Of a stretch of DNA of 64,000 bases, positions 10,814 through 21,818 are shown one piece after another. The stretch lies in contig CM106585.1 in assembly GCA_048013815.1 (NCBI GenBank), positions 7,006,001-7,070,000 on the forward strand. The letters run 5' to 3'. The notes beneath the pieces are model-generated. The model was given only the letters and a program-made list of their open reading frames with translations, did no database searches and was not told the DNA's origin. The first letter of the stretch is position 1. Every line of letters starts with the position of its first letter. The stretch comes from Setoptus koraiensis. Its lineage: Eukaryota > Arthropoda. Position numbers and translations under genes: made by a program.

Positions 10814-11410
10814 TATGTTAATAAAAATGTTCTCTATGTAACCAAGTTCTCTATATGATGACAAACACTTGACTGATTCTTATATTCACAGGGTCGACTA
10901 GTTTGTTATTTGTAGTTTGTAATTACATTATATTGTGATATTATAATCTTTGTTTGTAGCTTTTACTAAATGTTGATAATTTGTTGTTAATATATAGTCA
11001 TCTCAGATGCGGAGTTACGAAGACGTTAAGTACATATAGACAAGGATCATGTTCTTGACGTCTTCAAACGTCCACAATCTATCTTGTATTTGAAACCATT
11101 GTTATTTCGGTGCGTATGGCTGTATTGATCACGCAGACAACAGAAATTAACACCGAAATAACAAGGGTTTCAAATACAAGATAGATTGTGGACATTTGAA
11201 GACGTCAAGCACATGAGCCTTGTCTATATGTACTTAACATCTTCGTTACTCCGCATCTGAGATGACTATATATTAACAACAAATTATCAACATTTAGTAA
11301 AAGCTACAAACAAAGATTATAAATAATCGACCCTGTGAATATAAGAATCAGTCAAGTGTTTGTCATCATATAGAGAACTTGGTTACATAGAGAACATTTT
11401 TATTAACATA
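10814..11410. mobile_element. Foldback (long inverted repeat) element
   Basis: The arm at 10814-11110 is repeated inverted at about 11145-11410. Both ends carry TTAATAAAAATGTTCTCTAT or its inverse, next to a TTCTCTATATGATGACAAAC block. The loop is about 40 bases. The left arm has about 40 extra bases (near 10896-10940) that the right arm lacks. There is no coding capacity. Confidence 0.85.
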
Positions 11411-11571
11411 GTGAACAAACATAACACGTTAAACATAGAGAACATTTTTATTAACATAGTGAACAAACATAACACGTTAAACATAGAGAACATTTTTATT
11501 AACATAGTGAACAAACATAACACGTTAAACATAGAGAACATTTTTATTAACATAGTGAACAAACATAACAC
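11383..11571 (+). repeat. 48-bp tandem repeat, about four copies
   Basis: Near-identical 48-bp units each contain AACATAGAGAACATTTTTAT and GAACAAACATAACACGTT. The unit length is a multiple of three, so both strands show a repeating peptide frame, which I do not count as a gene. The array overlaps the right arm end of the foldback element. Confidence 0.9.
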
Positions 11572-11701
11572 GGTTATTTCAACGAACCCACAATGTCTAA
11601 AAAATTTAATTTGGTTGCTTTTGCTCTGCTCATTTGCTGCATTGGGCTAAGTGGCGTATTCTGCCCGAACCTGGCGGAAGATCTTCTTGACCTCAAATTA
11701 C

Positions 11702-12609
11702 GGTTGTTGTAGCGATTAGGTCCCCACTCAGATCTTGATGAAACTTCCGGTGCGGGTCCCCCTTGACCCCAATAGAATGGAAAAAGTGGTCCGGAAGTGC
11801 GGAAACTTCCGGTTCCGGTTTTACAAAAAGTTGAAGCTAGAGCTCCAAGATTCACCATAGAGACGTTTCAAGCTACGCTGAACACGATGACATAATTTTC
11901 AGCTCTGTGCGACTTACGGTTTTCGAGATATAGAGATATTACTAGGGTTAGAAGACCGGAAGTGACCAAATTATTGCTTCGCTGCGCTCGGGGATGCACA
12001 TGCGGTGTGTCTGAGAACTCGGCCTGCGGCCTCGTATTCTGGAGGCCGTCACATCTCCGTCGTCGCTCCCGCGACGACTGCGTGCGACGGGAACCCTTCG
12101 GGTAGAGTTGATGAGCGCTTCGGGTATCGGGCTGCGCCCTCTACCCTCCGCTCACATGACTGCAATCCATGCACAGATGTAGGGAGAAAGACGAAAAAAA
12201 CCGACAAAAAATGAAAACAAATGGGACAAGAGGATATGGATAATTATTTGATTTTTATTATATCAATGTGATGACTGATATATGACCCAATACATGGTGT
12301 TGCTCACTCTATGCACAGGATGGGTCGGCTGACCGCATCCGCACAGACCCGGCCACACCTCTTAATCAAATAAACCTTGATATCTCCTGAACCGGAATTG
12401 ATGGGGGATCGATTTTGATTTCATCATTCTCCGCTAGGTGTCATCTACTAGATTCTGAATTTTCAGAGCTCTATCTTGATATTTTTGTATTTCCGGAACC
12501 GGAAGTTTCCGCACTTCCGGACTGCTCAACTCGTAATATAGGGCCCCTACGGGGCCCACGTGTGAAGTTTTATCGAATTCTGAGTGGGGACCTAATCGCT
12601 ACAACACCC
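11702..12609 (+). mobile_element. Family E element E2, complete, 908 bp
   Basis: The left terminus is GGTTGTTGTAGCGATTAGGT and the right terminus is its inverse, ending TAATCGCTACAACACCC. The structured core is at 12005-12180. Flanks are CAAATTAC and CAAATTTC, an 8-bp duplication with one mismatch. Subterminal parts carry CCGGAAGT words facing each other. No transposase frame is present, so it depends on proteins supplied elsewhere. Confidence 0.85.
12005..12180 (+). other. Family E structured core, copy in E2
   Basis: The hairpins are GGCC-TGC-GGCC, GTCGTCGC-TCCC-GCGACGAC, ACCC-TTC-GGGT and GGGC-TGC-GCCC. An outer pair of eight bases, GGGTAGAG with CTCTACCC, encloses the last part. It reads open in several frames on both strands, but the pattern of change between copies fits structure better than protein. 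Confidence 0.7.
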
Positions 12610-12622
12610 CAAATTTCAGTCG

Positions 12623-13162
12623 ATGGGGCCGGTTTCAAACCACATCAATATCCTGACGAAACAAGGTGATGAGACAAGGAAACTCTATCAAGAGGTTAAT
12701 AACGCGCTAGCGATGCTCGATGAAACGACAAAGTACTCTCGGTCAGCAATTAACCAGCACATCTGTAAGAACCAACCAATGGAAACAAAATTGCATCTGT
12801 CCCTTTTGCATTTGATAGAAATTCAAGATAAAGTAAGGAAGCGCTTGGATGTCATAGAAGACGCAATGGTGGATGCTAATGAAAAATCATATATTTCAAA
12901 AGCTGTGTCGATTCTCATGATTCTTTTTGGTTCTTTCGTAGTAGTTTACCTAACGATTGCACTTGTTCGGTTTTGCGTTAAGAGATGTTCGAATGCGAAA
13001 TCGAACAAGATGGCAGACTTGGAGTCGCGTACCGCTAAGAATGTCATCACCCAATTGCTGGAAAGGGCTGAAAATAAGAATAAGTTGGTTGGAGTTGGCT
13101 CAAGAATAAGAAAAAAAAATTATCTAACATGCCAAAAAATGATTAAAGATGTCAATAATTAA
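12623..13162 (+). CDS. Coiled-coil, single-membrane-span ORF, unknown
   Basis: The 179-residue frame has an N-terminal half predicted by eye as helical coiled coil (residues 10-95: Leu, Ile and Val at heptad spacing between charged residues). A membrane segment follows at about residues 98-120 (VSILMILFGSFVVVYLTIAL), then a Cys/Arg/Lys-rich junction (RFCVKRC) and a basic tail. That is a single-pass membrane protein layout with the tail likely cytosolic. It lies between family E elements E2 and E3. I recognise no family; an origin from a membrane-fusion-type gene of a virus-like element is possible, as is a host gene fragment. AATAAA occurs near 13181. Confidence 0.4.
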   Translation: MGPVSNHINILTKQGDETRKLYQEVNNALAMLDETTKYSRSAINQHICKNQPMETKLHLSLLHLIEIQDKVRKRLDVIEDAMVDANEKSYISKAVSILMILFGSFVVVYLTIALVRFCVKRCSNAKSNKMADLESRTAKNVITQLLERAENKNKLVGVGSRIRKKNYLTCQKMIKDVNN

Positions 13163-13230
13163 TGAATCATGTAAATCTACCAATAAAGCTTTCACCTATG
13201 TCAATAATTCAGCCCCTGATAATATATTTC

Positions 13231-14277
13231 GGCTGTTGTAGCGAACTGGGCGTAGTTCCGATCTGGGTATTTTGGGTATATTCGGGTAGTGTATAGTATC
13301 CTGATACCCAAACAAATATTCATAAGATGTAGAAATTTACGGTTTTCGAGTTACCCGAGGTACCGCACAGTGGGCGTTTCGAGATACTCGACGACCGCTA
13401 GGAGTCTTCGGAGCGTACTTGAGGTATTTCGGGCACTATTTGCGTACATCAAAAAACCCTCATCCTTTTGAAGGTATTCCGGAAGTGGAGAATCGACTCG
13501 AATTCGAAATAACTGGTGTGGGGTATGATGGGTATTTCAGCATAACGCATGATCACCGCTCCAAGGATCGGTTGTTGTAGCGATTAGTGCCCCGCCCCGA
13601 TTTTGATGAAACATCCTGCACGGTTACATCTTGACGTCTATAGACCGGAAAGAATGGTCCGGAAGTGCGGTAAATTGGAGCTCCTCTTTGCTCGGGAATG
13701 AGTATGCGATGGGTCTGAAAACTCGGCCTGCGGCCTCGTATTCTGGAGGCCGTCACATCTCCGTCGTCGCTCCCGCGACGACTGCGTGCGACGGGAACCC
13801 TTCGGGTAGGGTTGATGAGCGCTTCGGGTATCGGGCTGCGCCCTCTACCCTCCGCTCACATGACTGCAATCCATACACGACCGTAAGTAGAAGAACAGAC
13901 TGTTCATCGTGAAGCTGCACATCCGACTGTGAGGATCTCAAGAACCGGAATGGCGCAGGCTTCGATGTTGATCTGTACGGGCCTGCTAGCGCACGTACTT
14001 GGTCGATATTCCGTCCCGTCGCCGCCCTTGCTGCGGTTATCACGAAATATCTTGTGAACCGGAAGTTGTAAGAATCAGAAATTGATGTCATCGGAATCAT
14101 CGTACTCAAATCCACATACATACTGACTTTCAAGACTGTAGCTCGAAGATTAAGCTAAAACCGGAACCTGTAATTTCTACACTTCCGGTCTAAACAAATC
14201 TACATCAGGGCCCCCTAAGGTACACACACCGTGAGTTTCGTCGCGATATGAGCTACGCCCAGTTCGCTAAAACACCC
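13231..14277 (+). mobile_element. Family E element E3, composite
   Basis: The left end is GGCTGTTGTAGCGAACTGGG and the right end is its inverse, ending CCCAGTTCGCTAAAACACCC. TATATTTC flanks it exactly at 13223-13230 and 14278-14285. A second left terminus (GGTTGTTGTAGCGATTAGTG) lies inside at about 13571 and the core lies at 13705-13875, so the element contains part of another family E copy. Confidence 0.8.
13705..13875 (+). other. Family E structured core, copy in E3
   Basis: Same hairpin set as in E2. The outer pair here is GGGTAGGG with CTCTACCC, where an A-U pair of E2 is replaced by a G-U pair. Confidence 0.7.
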
Positions 14278-14431
14278 TATATTTCTAGCTGTAAACTGTG
14301 TGAGCCGACGAGCACAGTCAAACAAAAAAAAGAGAAGCCAGTTCAGTTCCCAACACTACCCGTCCTCTGCCCGCCCTCGACCCGCCCTCTACCCGCAGCC
14401 GGGCTGCCTGCAGTCCAGCTCTGCCGACTGA

Positions 14432-14512
14432 GCTGTGTGCTTGCCAGCCAGCTCTACAGTCGGCTGTGTGGATAGACAGTTCGACTGGAGAGCTGGCTGG
14501 CAAGCACACAGC
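14432..14512. repeat. Perfect 24-bp inverted repeat
   Basis: Arms at 14432-14455 and 14489-14512 match without error (GCTGTGTGCTTGCCAGCCAG in the first arm) around a 33-base spacer. The surroundings (14390-14640) are a patchwork of CCGACTG and CAGTCGG words, which gives spurious frames on both strands. Confidence 0.85.
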
Positions 14513-14682
14513 CCAGCTGTGGCAGTCGGCTTGTGTGCGGCGCTGCCGACTGGCACAGTCCGCTCAGGACGGGACCGACTGGGCTGCGCGGCTCGGCCGA
14601 CTGTTTGGCACACCGGCCAAAAAACAAAAGCAGCACAGTCGGTCCCCATCACTACCCAGCAAGTAGTATATGTATGATATAT

Positions 14683-15180
14683 TTTATAACAAATATAATA
14701 GCTATCATTCTTGAGCATGCTGATCCAATAATATGGCGACCAACTACTAAAATGGTATATGGCAAACGAGTAGAATTCAAAATTTTGTTTATGTGGGTGG
14801 ATCCTTGCAAAACATTTGATAGTCATTCTAATAGCCATCCGCACTGGAATGCAAAACAAAAATGTAAAAGTTTATATCAAGAGTGGATAGAAAACATGGA
14901 CGAACTCGTTCGAATTTTCAAACAAGTTTCCAGACCGAGACAAGTTGCATTGCTTGCTGGGATCACCGTTGTTGGTTATCAAATCATGACAAATCTTACA
15001 TCTATTGCATCAAAAAATGTTCATTCAGAATATACTTAATCATATACCCAAATATTTGATGTTCTTAAGTCATACAAGGAAACACAATCATCAATGAGAG
15101 ACATTATTTTAGGAATGGTCGATAAAATGGGTATTGATGATAATCGTCTCCATGAATTCAAAAGAAGAGTACGATGAAAA
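14683..15180 (+). other. Open stretch of unknown origin
   Basis: The reading frame from MIYFITNIIAIILEHADPI has protein-like composition in AT-rich DNA, unlike its GC-rich left flank. One hydrophobic stretch lies near 14950-15000 (VALLAGITVVGYQI). Protein-like residues continue to about 15180. I recognise no family. It lies upstream of a copia gag fossil and may belong to an old element. Confidence 0.25.
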
Positions 15181-15589
15181 CTGGAGTAATTATCACAATC
15201 AAGCCTTTGCCATGATCGGGGTACAATATAAAATCATAGAGAAAGGTATGTGACTAGGAAACATTATAGATAAAGCAAGTTTGGGTCAAGCTTCAATGGT
15301 CGACATGGCATATCTTATGGATTTCAATCATACCCAACGACTCAAGCTTTATGATCTAGACATCAATTAACACAAGATTAAGCCGAAATTCACTGAATTT
15401 ATATCGGCCGAAAAACTAGAAGATGGAGATGGGGTTCGTCTTCATTTTTCTATAATACTTGAATACCCAAGAGCAAAAATTTATGAAATTGATAGCTTTC
15501 AACGTATTGAAAGCTAAAGAGCTCTATGAAGCTGTGTTACATGATGATATAGACACAGCCAGCAATACGCAAGCACTAGCACTAATTGG

Positions 15590-15830
15590 TTCAGCATTCA
15601 ACTGACTTAGCCAAATCCGTAATGGAAATGCAGTCAATCACCAGCAAGCTTAAGCTATTAAATGAAAATGTGTCTGATGACGCGTTAATGAGCATCATCA
15701 TCAATGCGCTACCAGCAACATTCGATAACTTTATAGTAGCCTCTAGACTTTTGTCGCCACAGGAAACCATAATCACTTTGACAGATGTATAAAACTGTAT
15801 AAGCAATTATAACTCTAAATAAAGACAGTC
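15590..15830 (+). mobile_element. Ty1/copia Gag fossil fragment
   Basis: The translated stretch has the look of the copia-type Gag (UBN2) domain: LNENVSDDALMSIIINALPA followed by an F-D-N-F segment. It is a broken remnant and I see no LTRs around it. Age cannot be estimated without other copies. Confidence 0.6.
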
Positions 15831-15839
15831 ATTTGACAA

Positions 15840-16372
15840 ACTAAACTAAACAAGTGACTCAAATTCTATCAATATTCTTTGTAAGAAATGTTCGAGACAC
15901 AATAATTTTACGCAATGGGCACAACGGATGAAACGATGCTGCTTGCATTCAGGTACTTGACAATGGACATCTCTACCGTCGAAATTGAATTGTACATTCT
16001 CTACCGTATCGGGTTTCACGCCAATTGTAAGTTTAAACTACGGGCTGGTAGTGAGGAAATCCCAAAAGTTTGGGGATATATCCCTTTATTGATTGTGCGC
16101 AGTTAAAATCCGCGCCGCGCGCAGCGGCCGCGCCTCTACAGTTTGACCGCTTTTATTCTTTTCCTGTGGCTCCTAGGAATGATCTACCCTCAGTGGGAAG
16201 ACCTCAGAACCCTATCCGATGTCCTCGCGGCTGGATACGACTGATTGTACAGTCGATATGCCCTCAAATACCCTAAAATACCCACAATGCGGCAGCTCGG
16301 GTATCTCTGGAACCAAGAATTTCCGCACTTCAGTAATATCTTTCCTGGTATCAGGGCATCATACTCGACCCA
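15840..16372. other. Repeat-derived stretch without a gene
   Basis: I see AT-rich sequence, then a GC block near 16108-16135 (CCGCGCCGCGCGCAGCGG) and family E-like GGGTAT words up to the HINE-like element at 16373. No gene is supported. Confidence 0.5.
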
Positions 16373-17642
16373 ACAAGTTATACTGATTATACCAGTATAA
16401 GAGCGCTTAATTTTTCCAGTGAACGATCTTAGAGGTTTGGACAGTTTATTAAGTAGTGATAAGTGCTAGCTGTCTCTAGAAAGTTTCGAGAATTTATCCT
16501 GGTGAGAACAGTATCGAAAATCACACATACTGTATAGGCACATGTTCTCAATAATGGCCTATAGCGCCAATACTAGAAACATAAAATTGATTAAACTTGC
16601 GTAGATCGTGTATTAGACAGTGCTAGCTGTCTCTAGAAAGCTTCGGGAATTTATCCGGATGAGAACAGTTTCAAAAATGCCACGTGGTGTATGGGCATAC
16701 CTGATCAGATATCATATACATGTTATGAGCTCACCTGATCAGGAATGGCCTATAGCGCCAATACTAGAGACAGATAATTGGTTATGAGTTACATGTTCAG
16801 AAATCGATGACTATACATGACATCCGTCATCCGAAATTTCTCTATGTCTCGAAAACGACCAATTGATTTCTGATCATACTTGCACAGAATGTTGCGAGCA
16901 ACATGCACAACACACACACGCAGTATCATCAAAACGGATAGGTGGGAACATGTTCAGATATCACGATATTCACATGACATCCGTCATCCGAAATTTCTCT
17001 ATGTCTCGAAAACGACCAATTGATTTCTGATCATACTTGCACAAAATGTTGCCAATACTAGAAACAGAAAATTGATAAGACTTGCACAGATCGTGTATGG
17101 CACAGTGCTTGCTGTCTCTAGAAAGTTTCAAGAATTTATCCTGGTGAGAACAGTTTCGAAAATCGCACATAATGTAGAGACACATGTGCCACAATATGGC
17201 CTATAGCGCCAATACTAGAAACAGAAAATTGATTTGACTCGCACAGATCGTGTATAGCATCGATCCACCTCCTCACAATACATTAACCTCTGCATGAGCC
17301 CGGGACTTAAAATTCAATTCACCTCCCTGAAATGTGTGTTTGGGAGGTGGACGAACCTTCGAGTCTCAAACTTGTATGTAGGCGTGCACACAGCGCGTGA
17401 CTCTCAAGATCGAAAACTGTGAATATCCACAAATAAATCGGTACGTGGATATTCACTCGCATTCAAAGTCGGAGTATTCACAAGCACACAGCGCGTGAAT
17501 CACCATAGCACAATTGGTGAATATCCTATGAAATGCACGAATTAAGTATCCACCACCATACCGTGCGTGGATATTCATGCGTGATCTTCAGGATCCCACA
17601 GCACTACATCATAAGCCCTTAATTAAAATTAAGCGCTAAAAA
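16373..17642 (-). mobile_element. HINE-like element h2, complete
   Basis: The palindrome end (ATACTGATTATACCAGTAT, then AAGAGCGCTTAATTTTTCC) is at the left. The other end, TTAATTAAAATTAAGCGCTA, is at the right. The interior holds A1 sequence, two inverted 157-bp satellite units (about 16790-17060), a GGGAGGTGGA block and an AATATCCAC-rich block (17400-17590). Confidence 0.75.
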
Positions 17643-18153
17643 TACCCAATATATCCAAATTGGGCGTGGTACGTATTCCGAACGTTAACCCAACACTCTC
17701 AACCACAACCACAACCATACACAACCACAACCAACAGGTAACGGAGAGGACGCGGTAAGCAAGACCCTCTACCTTCGAGGAGGTGCCTGCCACACCCCAA
17801 GATAGGAATGGCCCCTCCACCCCTATGGCCCCTCTGTTGCTGGGGAGGTGCCTGCCACACCCCGAAATGGGAATGGCCAGGCCGCTCCCAGATTGGCTAG
17901 AACAAGAGCGGTATCTGTTCGCCTTCGAATCTCTAACTTTTGATGATTGATTAATCTAATAATTAGTCATCTCTCTATTTCTGACAAATCCCAAAAGTGT
18001 GAGAGGGACAATTGTTATTCATCAGCATGCAAATTTGATTGTCGAGCCCGAAGGCCGAAACTAAAAATCGAAGAGAAGGCTATGGTATCATGGAATTATG
18101 CAAGATAAAAAGTTCAATATTCTGACCCTAAACCCGACTATCAATGCCTTTTT
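17643..18153. other. Non-coding stretch with a repeated GC motif
   Basis: GAGGTGCCTGCCACACCCC occurs twice (about 17780 and 17846) with GGAATGGCC after each. No gene is supported. Confidence 0.5.
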
Positions 18154-18745
18154 GATCAGGGCAAGATTTATTTTCTATGCCCAAGTCGGCAGTCAGTGAA
18201 CAACTGGAAGAACAACTTCCTGAAAGTATGTTCGATAGATAAGGCTGCCGGTCGACCTGAAGGTAATCGCTGTATTGACCCTGCACTGATCGAAAGAACC
18301 AGAGAGCTCTGCAACAATGGTACGACACCGAAGAGCACACATGCCTTCAGTTAATGTAGGCCGGACGACTTTTCTTACCGCGCTGAACAAGCATCTTGAG
18401 TTTAAACCATATCACCCCAGGCAACTGTTTGACCTGAAAAATTCTCACGCTGCAAGAGTGCAGCTCGCAAGATAGATTATTGAATTGACAAACGGCGAAA
18501 GTAGTAACGATTTCTATAAGAAGATTATCATTTCAGATGAGTCGTGGTTTTCTACTGACAGATGGCTTAACAAGTACAACAGGGTCTTTTGGGCAGCTGA
18601 TAATCTAAAGTACGTTATTCAGAAGCAGATGTTTTCACCAAAAGATAAGGTTGTTTGCTTCATCGGTTTCAAATTCAGAGCTGGGCCCTTCTTCGAATCA
18701 AATGTAAATAGTGATAGCTACATCGCAATGCTTGAAACAAGTTAT
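18154..18745 (+). pseudogene. Tc1/mariner-superfamily transposase, broken
   Basis: An N-terminal DNA-binding part (AAGRPEGNRCIDPALIERTR, 18154-18350) is followed in another frame by RTTFLTALNKHLEFKPYHPR and, past one in-frame TAG at 18473, by the catalytic part IIISDESWFSTDRWLNKYNR. The Asp of SDES is the first catalytic residue of the family. The GPFFE...VNSDSYIAML segment that usually precedes the second Asp is present. The C-terminal catalytic residues are absent because a short HINE-like element (18736-18894) interrupts the gene. One frameshift (near 18345), one stop and the insertion make it non-functional. Confidence 0.8.
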
Positions 18746-18894
18746 ACTGATTATACCAGTAGCCCAATTGGTGAATATCCTATGAAATGCACGAATTAAG
18801 TATCCACCATCATACCGTGCGTGGATATTCATGCGTGATTTATAGGATCCAACAACACTACATCATAAGCCCTTAATTAAAATTAAGCGCTAAC
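18736..18894 (-). mobile_element. HINE-like element h3, minimal 159-bp copy
   Basis: It has the palindrome end ACAAGTTATACTGATTATAC at the left and TTAATTAAAATTAAGCGC at the right, with only about 110 bases between (AATATCC-rich block). It inserted into the Tc1/mariner transposase and is therefore younger than it. Confidence 0.75.
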
Positions 18895-18963
18895 AACGAG
18901 CACCCAAGGATCAACCACTGTCCTAAGAAGCTGTTTACCAAAGTAACAAGGATAGTAGACAGC

Positions 18964-19770
18964 ATGGAAACATTCATGCTTGAACACAAGAAAGTGGATA
19001 CAATCAAATTCAAACATAAAGACCCAAGCCTGGCCTTAATAGTTTTTAGAATAGATAATAAAGACCTATCAGAGAGTGATAGCGAGAAACAATATACTGA
19101 ACATCTAACACATGTTAGATCGATTAGCCGAAGTCACACAATGTATTTGTATGTATCATGTTCCATATGGTGGCACCCTACAAATTTTATGCATAGTTGC
19201 CACATAATTGTTAACAATTGTGTTACGGCTCTCCATGGTAGAGGCACAAGTACAATTATAGCCACATCGGCTGGACATGCAGTTAGCTGCCTCCCAACGA
19301 CAAAGTGCAGTAATATGACACTCAACGACTTTTTGAGTCTGAGTGTTATGAACAGAGTAACAACGACACAAATAGGAGTTAAGTGGAATAGAACCACTGC
19401 AATACACAAGTTCATTACTAGAATAACATCCAGTAATAGACATCATCACATGCTTACTATTGATGTAACACCCAATAGCAAGCGAATCAAAGTACTTGGA
19501 GCTAGAGTCAAATCTAACACCAAGGGGCAATTCAGGCAGGCAACTAACTTAAAACTTAGAGGCCAGCGAATCAAAGTATTTGGAGCTAGAGTAACACTCT
19601 ACACCAAGAAACAGTTAAAGCAGGCAACTAGCTTAAAAACTAGAAGCCAGCGCAGCAAAGACATCAACAGGCAGTGCACAATACTTGACGCTTTTATTAG
19701 ACACAGCGTTATTTATATCGTAGTGACTAAGACAAGTGATACTGATTCTATCAGTATCTCAAGCGCTTAA
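18964..19770 (+). CDS. 268-codon ORF with a 28-residue internal repeat, unknown
   Basis: The frame begins METFMLEHKKVDTIKFKHK. Near its end a 28-residue unit occurs twice in tandem, starting RIKVLGARV and RIKVFGARV, 84 bp apart (19483 and 19567), with QATNLKLRGQ and QATSLKTRSQ closing the units. The last codons run into the palindrome end of the next HINE-like element, so the natural C-terminus is lost or differs. The middle is Cys/His/Thr-rich and looks less protein-like. No family recognised; element-derived sequence is likely. Confidence 0.25.
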   Translation: METFMLEHKKVDTIKFKHKDPSLALIVFRIDNKDLSESDSEKQYTEHLTHVRSISRSHTMYLYVSCSIWWHPTNFMHSCHIIVNNCVTALHGRGTSTIIATSAGHAVSCLPTTKCSNMTLNDFLSLSVMNRVTTTQIGVKWNRTTAIHKFITRITSSNRHHHMLTIDVTPNSKRIKVLGARVKSNTKGQFRQATNLKLRGQRIKVFGARVTLYTKKQLKQATSLKTRSQRSKDINRQCTILDAFIRHSVIYIVVTKTSDTDSISISSA

Positions 19771-20613
19771 TTTTTTGGATAGACGAATGTCGTTGGAATA
19801 TTGATGCGAGTATGTGACAACGTGTCGGAGATAAGCATCTATGCCTGTCAGATCAGAGTAGCCGAAAAGATGACAGAATAAATAAAAGTTCTCCGAATTT
19901 CTATCGCAGCATGCTACACATGTTGATTGCTTGCGTACAAAATTGATTAAGATCCTAATGGTCAGTTTCGTCACAATAAGTAATTTAGTTAGACACACCA
20001 ATTAGTCAATGGCGCAAACTGTGTTATAGTGCATCAATTTCGAACTTCGAAGTTCGAATTGTGACCATCGAACACTGACCATCAGACTCTGACCATCGAT
20101 CTCTGACCATCGAAGTCCGACAATGCAGCTGAAACTCTTATCAGATATTCGAATTTTCAATTTCGAATTTCGAAGTTCGAATTGCGACCATCGAACTTCG
20201 AACTAGCGGATGGAACTGTCATCAGGAATTCGAATTTTCAATTTCGAATTTCGAAGTTCGAAATGTGACCATCGAACTCTGACATTGTTAACGTTTAGAT
20301 ACTTTAACACAGGGACTAACGTGAGATTGGCAAAGTCAAATCTCCATAGGGATAACATTGTTAACGTTTAGACACCTCTAGCTAATCGCGTCTAGTGAGT
20401 GAACGCGCATAGCATTCTATGTGCTGGAATTCAACTAATCAACATTGTAAGCTTTGAGTGTTCTAAATTTATCTAGTTTATTTCTCGCAGTACAGCTTTC
20501 ACCGTGCTATTTTTTCCTAGTTGAAAAAAGCACTGATTTGTTCTACCCACGTGAATAAACGTATCCATCCGACCCACATCAATAGCTACTTAATTAAAAT
20601 TAAGCGCTAAAAA
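19732..20613 (-). mobile_element. HINE-like element h4, complete
   Basis: The A2 palindrome end (ACAAGTGATACTGATTCTAT) is at the left and ACTTAATTAAAATTAAGCGC at the right. It contains A2 interior, a TTCGAA array (20036-20285), an ATTGTTAACGTTTAGA motif pair and the right-arm signature CACGTGAATAAACGTA. Confidence 0.75.
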
Positions 20614-20707
20614 TAAAGAATGGATGAGCAGCAGCAACACGGCGGCTGAGCCAACGACAGTTTGAGCGCATCGTGAAAAATTGAGTGCACTTGACTTTGG
20701 ACAATAA

Positions 20708-21022
20708 ACTTAATGATATTATCGCGCATAGTTTGATTCATTGAGAGTAGCAGGTCATAATCGGTCTTCCTGGCCTTGTTGTAATTTAAGGACCATGTTG
20801 GCTCGGCATGTTCTAGGTTCGAGCAAGCAGCATACATGACTAAAGGTAGTGTTTAAGTAAAAGTCTCCACCCTAAAAGTGTGTTCCTCTTGTATACGTGT
20901 TGATGCCAACACAAGTGATACTGATTATGTCAGTATCTCGAGCGCTTAATTTTTTGGATGGACAAGTATGATAAGAATATAGGAGCGAGTATGTAACGAC
21001 ATGTCGGAGATAACCATCTTGA
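20708..21022 (+). repeat. 315-bp direct repeat, copy 1
   Basis: Identical, as far as I can read, to 21819-22133. It includes a HINE-like palindrome end and its flank. The two copies bracket a family E fragment. Confidence 0.9.
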
Positions 21023-21818
21023 AGGTACCGCTCAGTGGGCGTTTTGAGGTACCCGACGACCGCTAGCGGTTCCCACTGCTTTTTTTGAAGGTATTTTGGT
21101 ACAGCCAGGTACAGACAAGTATAATAATCTCAGAAATTGTATACCGGAAGTGTGAAAATGAACCCGATGTGCGATACTGCGATTTACCCGGGTATTTCGG
21201 GTATCCGAGTATGCAATAGGCTACGCGAGGGTAATAATCACAACCGCTTGAATGCGGCATGACCGTTGCGGGTAGGACGAGGTACGCGGGGTACCCATGC
21301 TCACTTGTGTATAATATACAATAGCCCTTCCGTCTGCCATGCATCTTGGGCCCGGGCCGGAGGAGGGGTTCGGCCTCCAGTCGTCCACGCCTACGGCCTG
21401 CGGCCTCCGGCGGGACGACTGACGGCCACCTAACTAAAAAAGATTCTTCCCGAGGACTGGGGGTCGAGTGGGCGGGGCCCGTGATCGGGCCGGGTTTCGA
21501 CCAATTATGTGCTCAATTAACCTTGCTCTAGCCAGCTAGGCTTAGGGTTCGCGCAAGCACCGTCTGAATACTGCATGAAATTCCTAAATATCTCTGCAAC
21601 CGGAAGTTATAGAAATTCGAAATCTATCTCATTGGACTAGGTGTGGTCGAATATACCGACATACTAAGTTTCAAGTTTCTAGCTTGAAGCCGAGGCCTAA
21701 ACCGAAAGCAATGGTTTCTACACTTCCGGTCCAAAAAATTTTTCATCAGGGACCTCCAAGGTACTCACACTGTGAGTTTCGTCGCGATCTGAACTACGCC
21801 CAGTTCGCTACAACACCC
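21023..21818 (+). mobile_element. Family E element, right part, second core type
   Basis: It ends CCCAGTTCGCTACAACACCC. At 21346-21510 it carries the second core type, with GGCCTGCGGCCTCC, GGGGGTCGAGTGGGCGGGG and GGCCCG-TGAT-CGGGCC. The left terminus is missing. GC-rich frames through the core are not genes. Confidence 0.65.

Noticed and set aside
10129-10821. Long open frame across the N stretch
   Set aside because: It is open only because N bases translate as unknown.
12110-12150. GATGAG next to UUCG hairpins as a hammerhead ribozyme core
   Set aside because: The GAAA and cleavage-site elements are not in the required places.
7824-13912. Conserved peptide frames (TRPAASYSGGRH...) repeated in family E cores
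   Set aside because: Both strands are open and differences between copies fall in hairpin loops, so structure explains the conservation better than protein.
19134-19530. Minus-strand Cys-rich frames as a copia protease or integrase part
   Set aside because: No convincing motif could be read.
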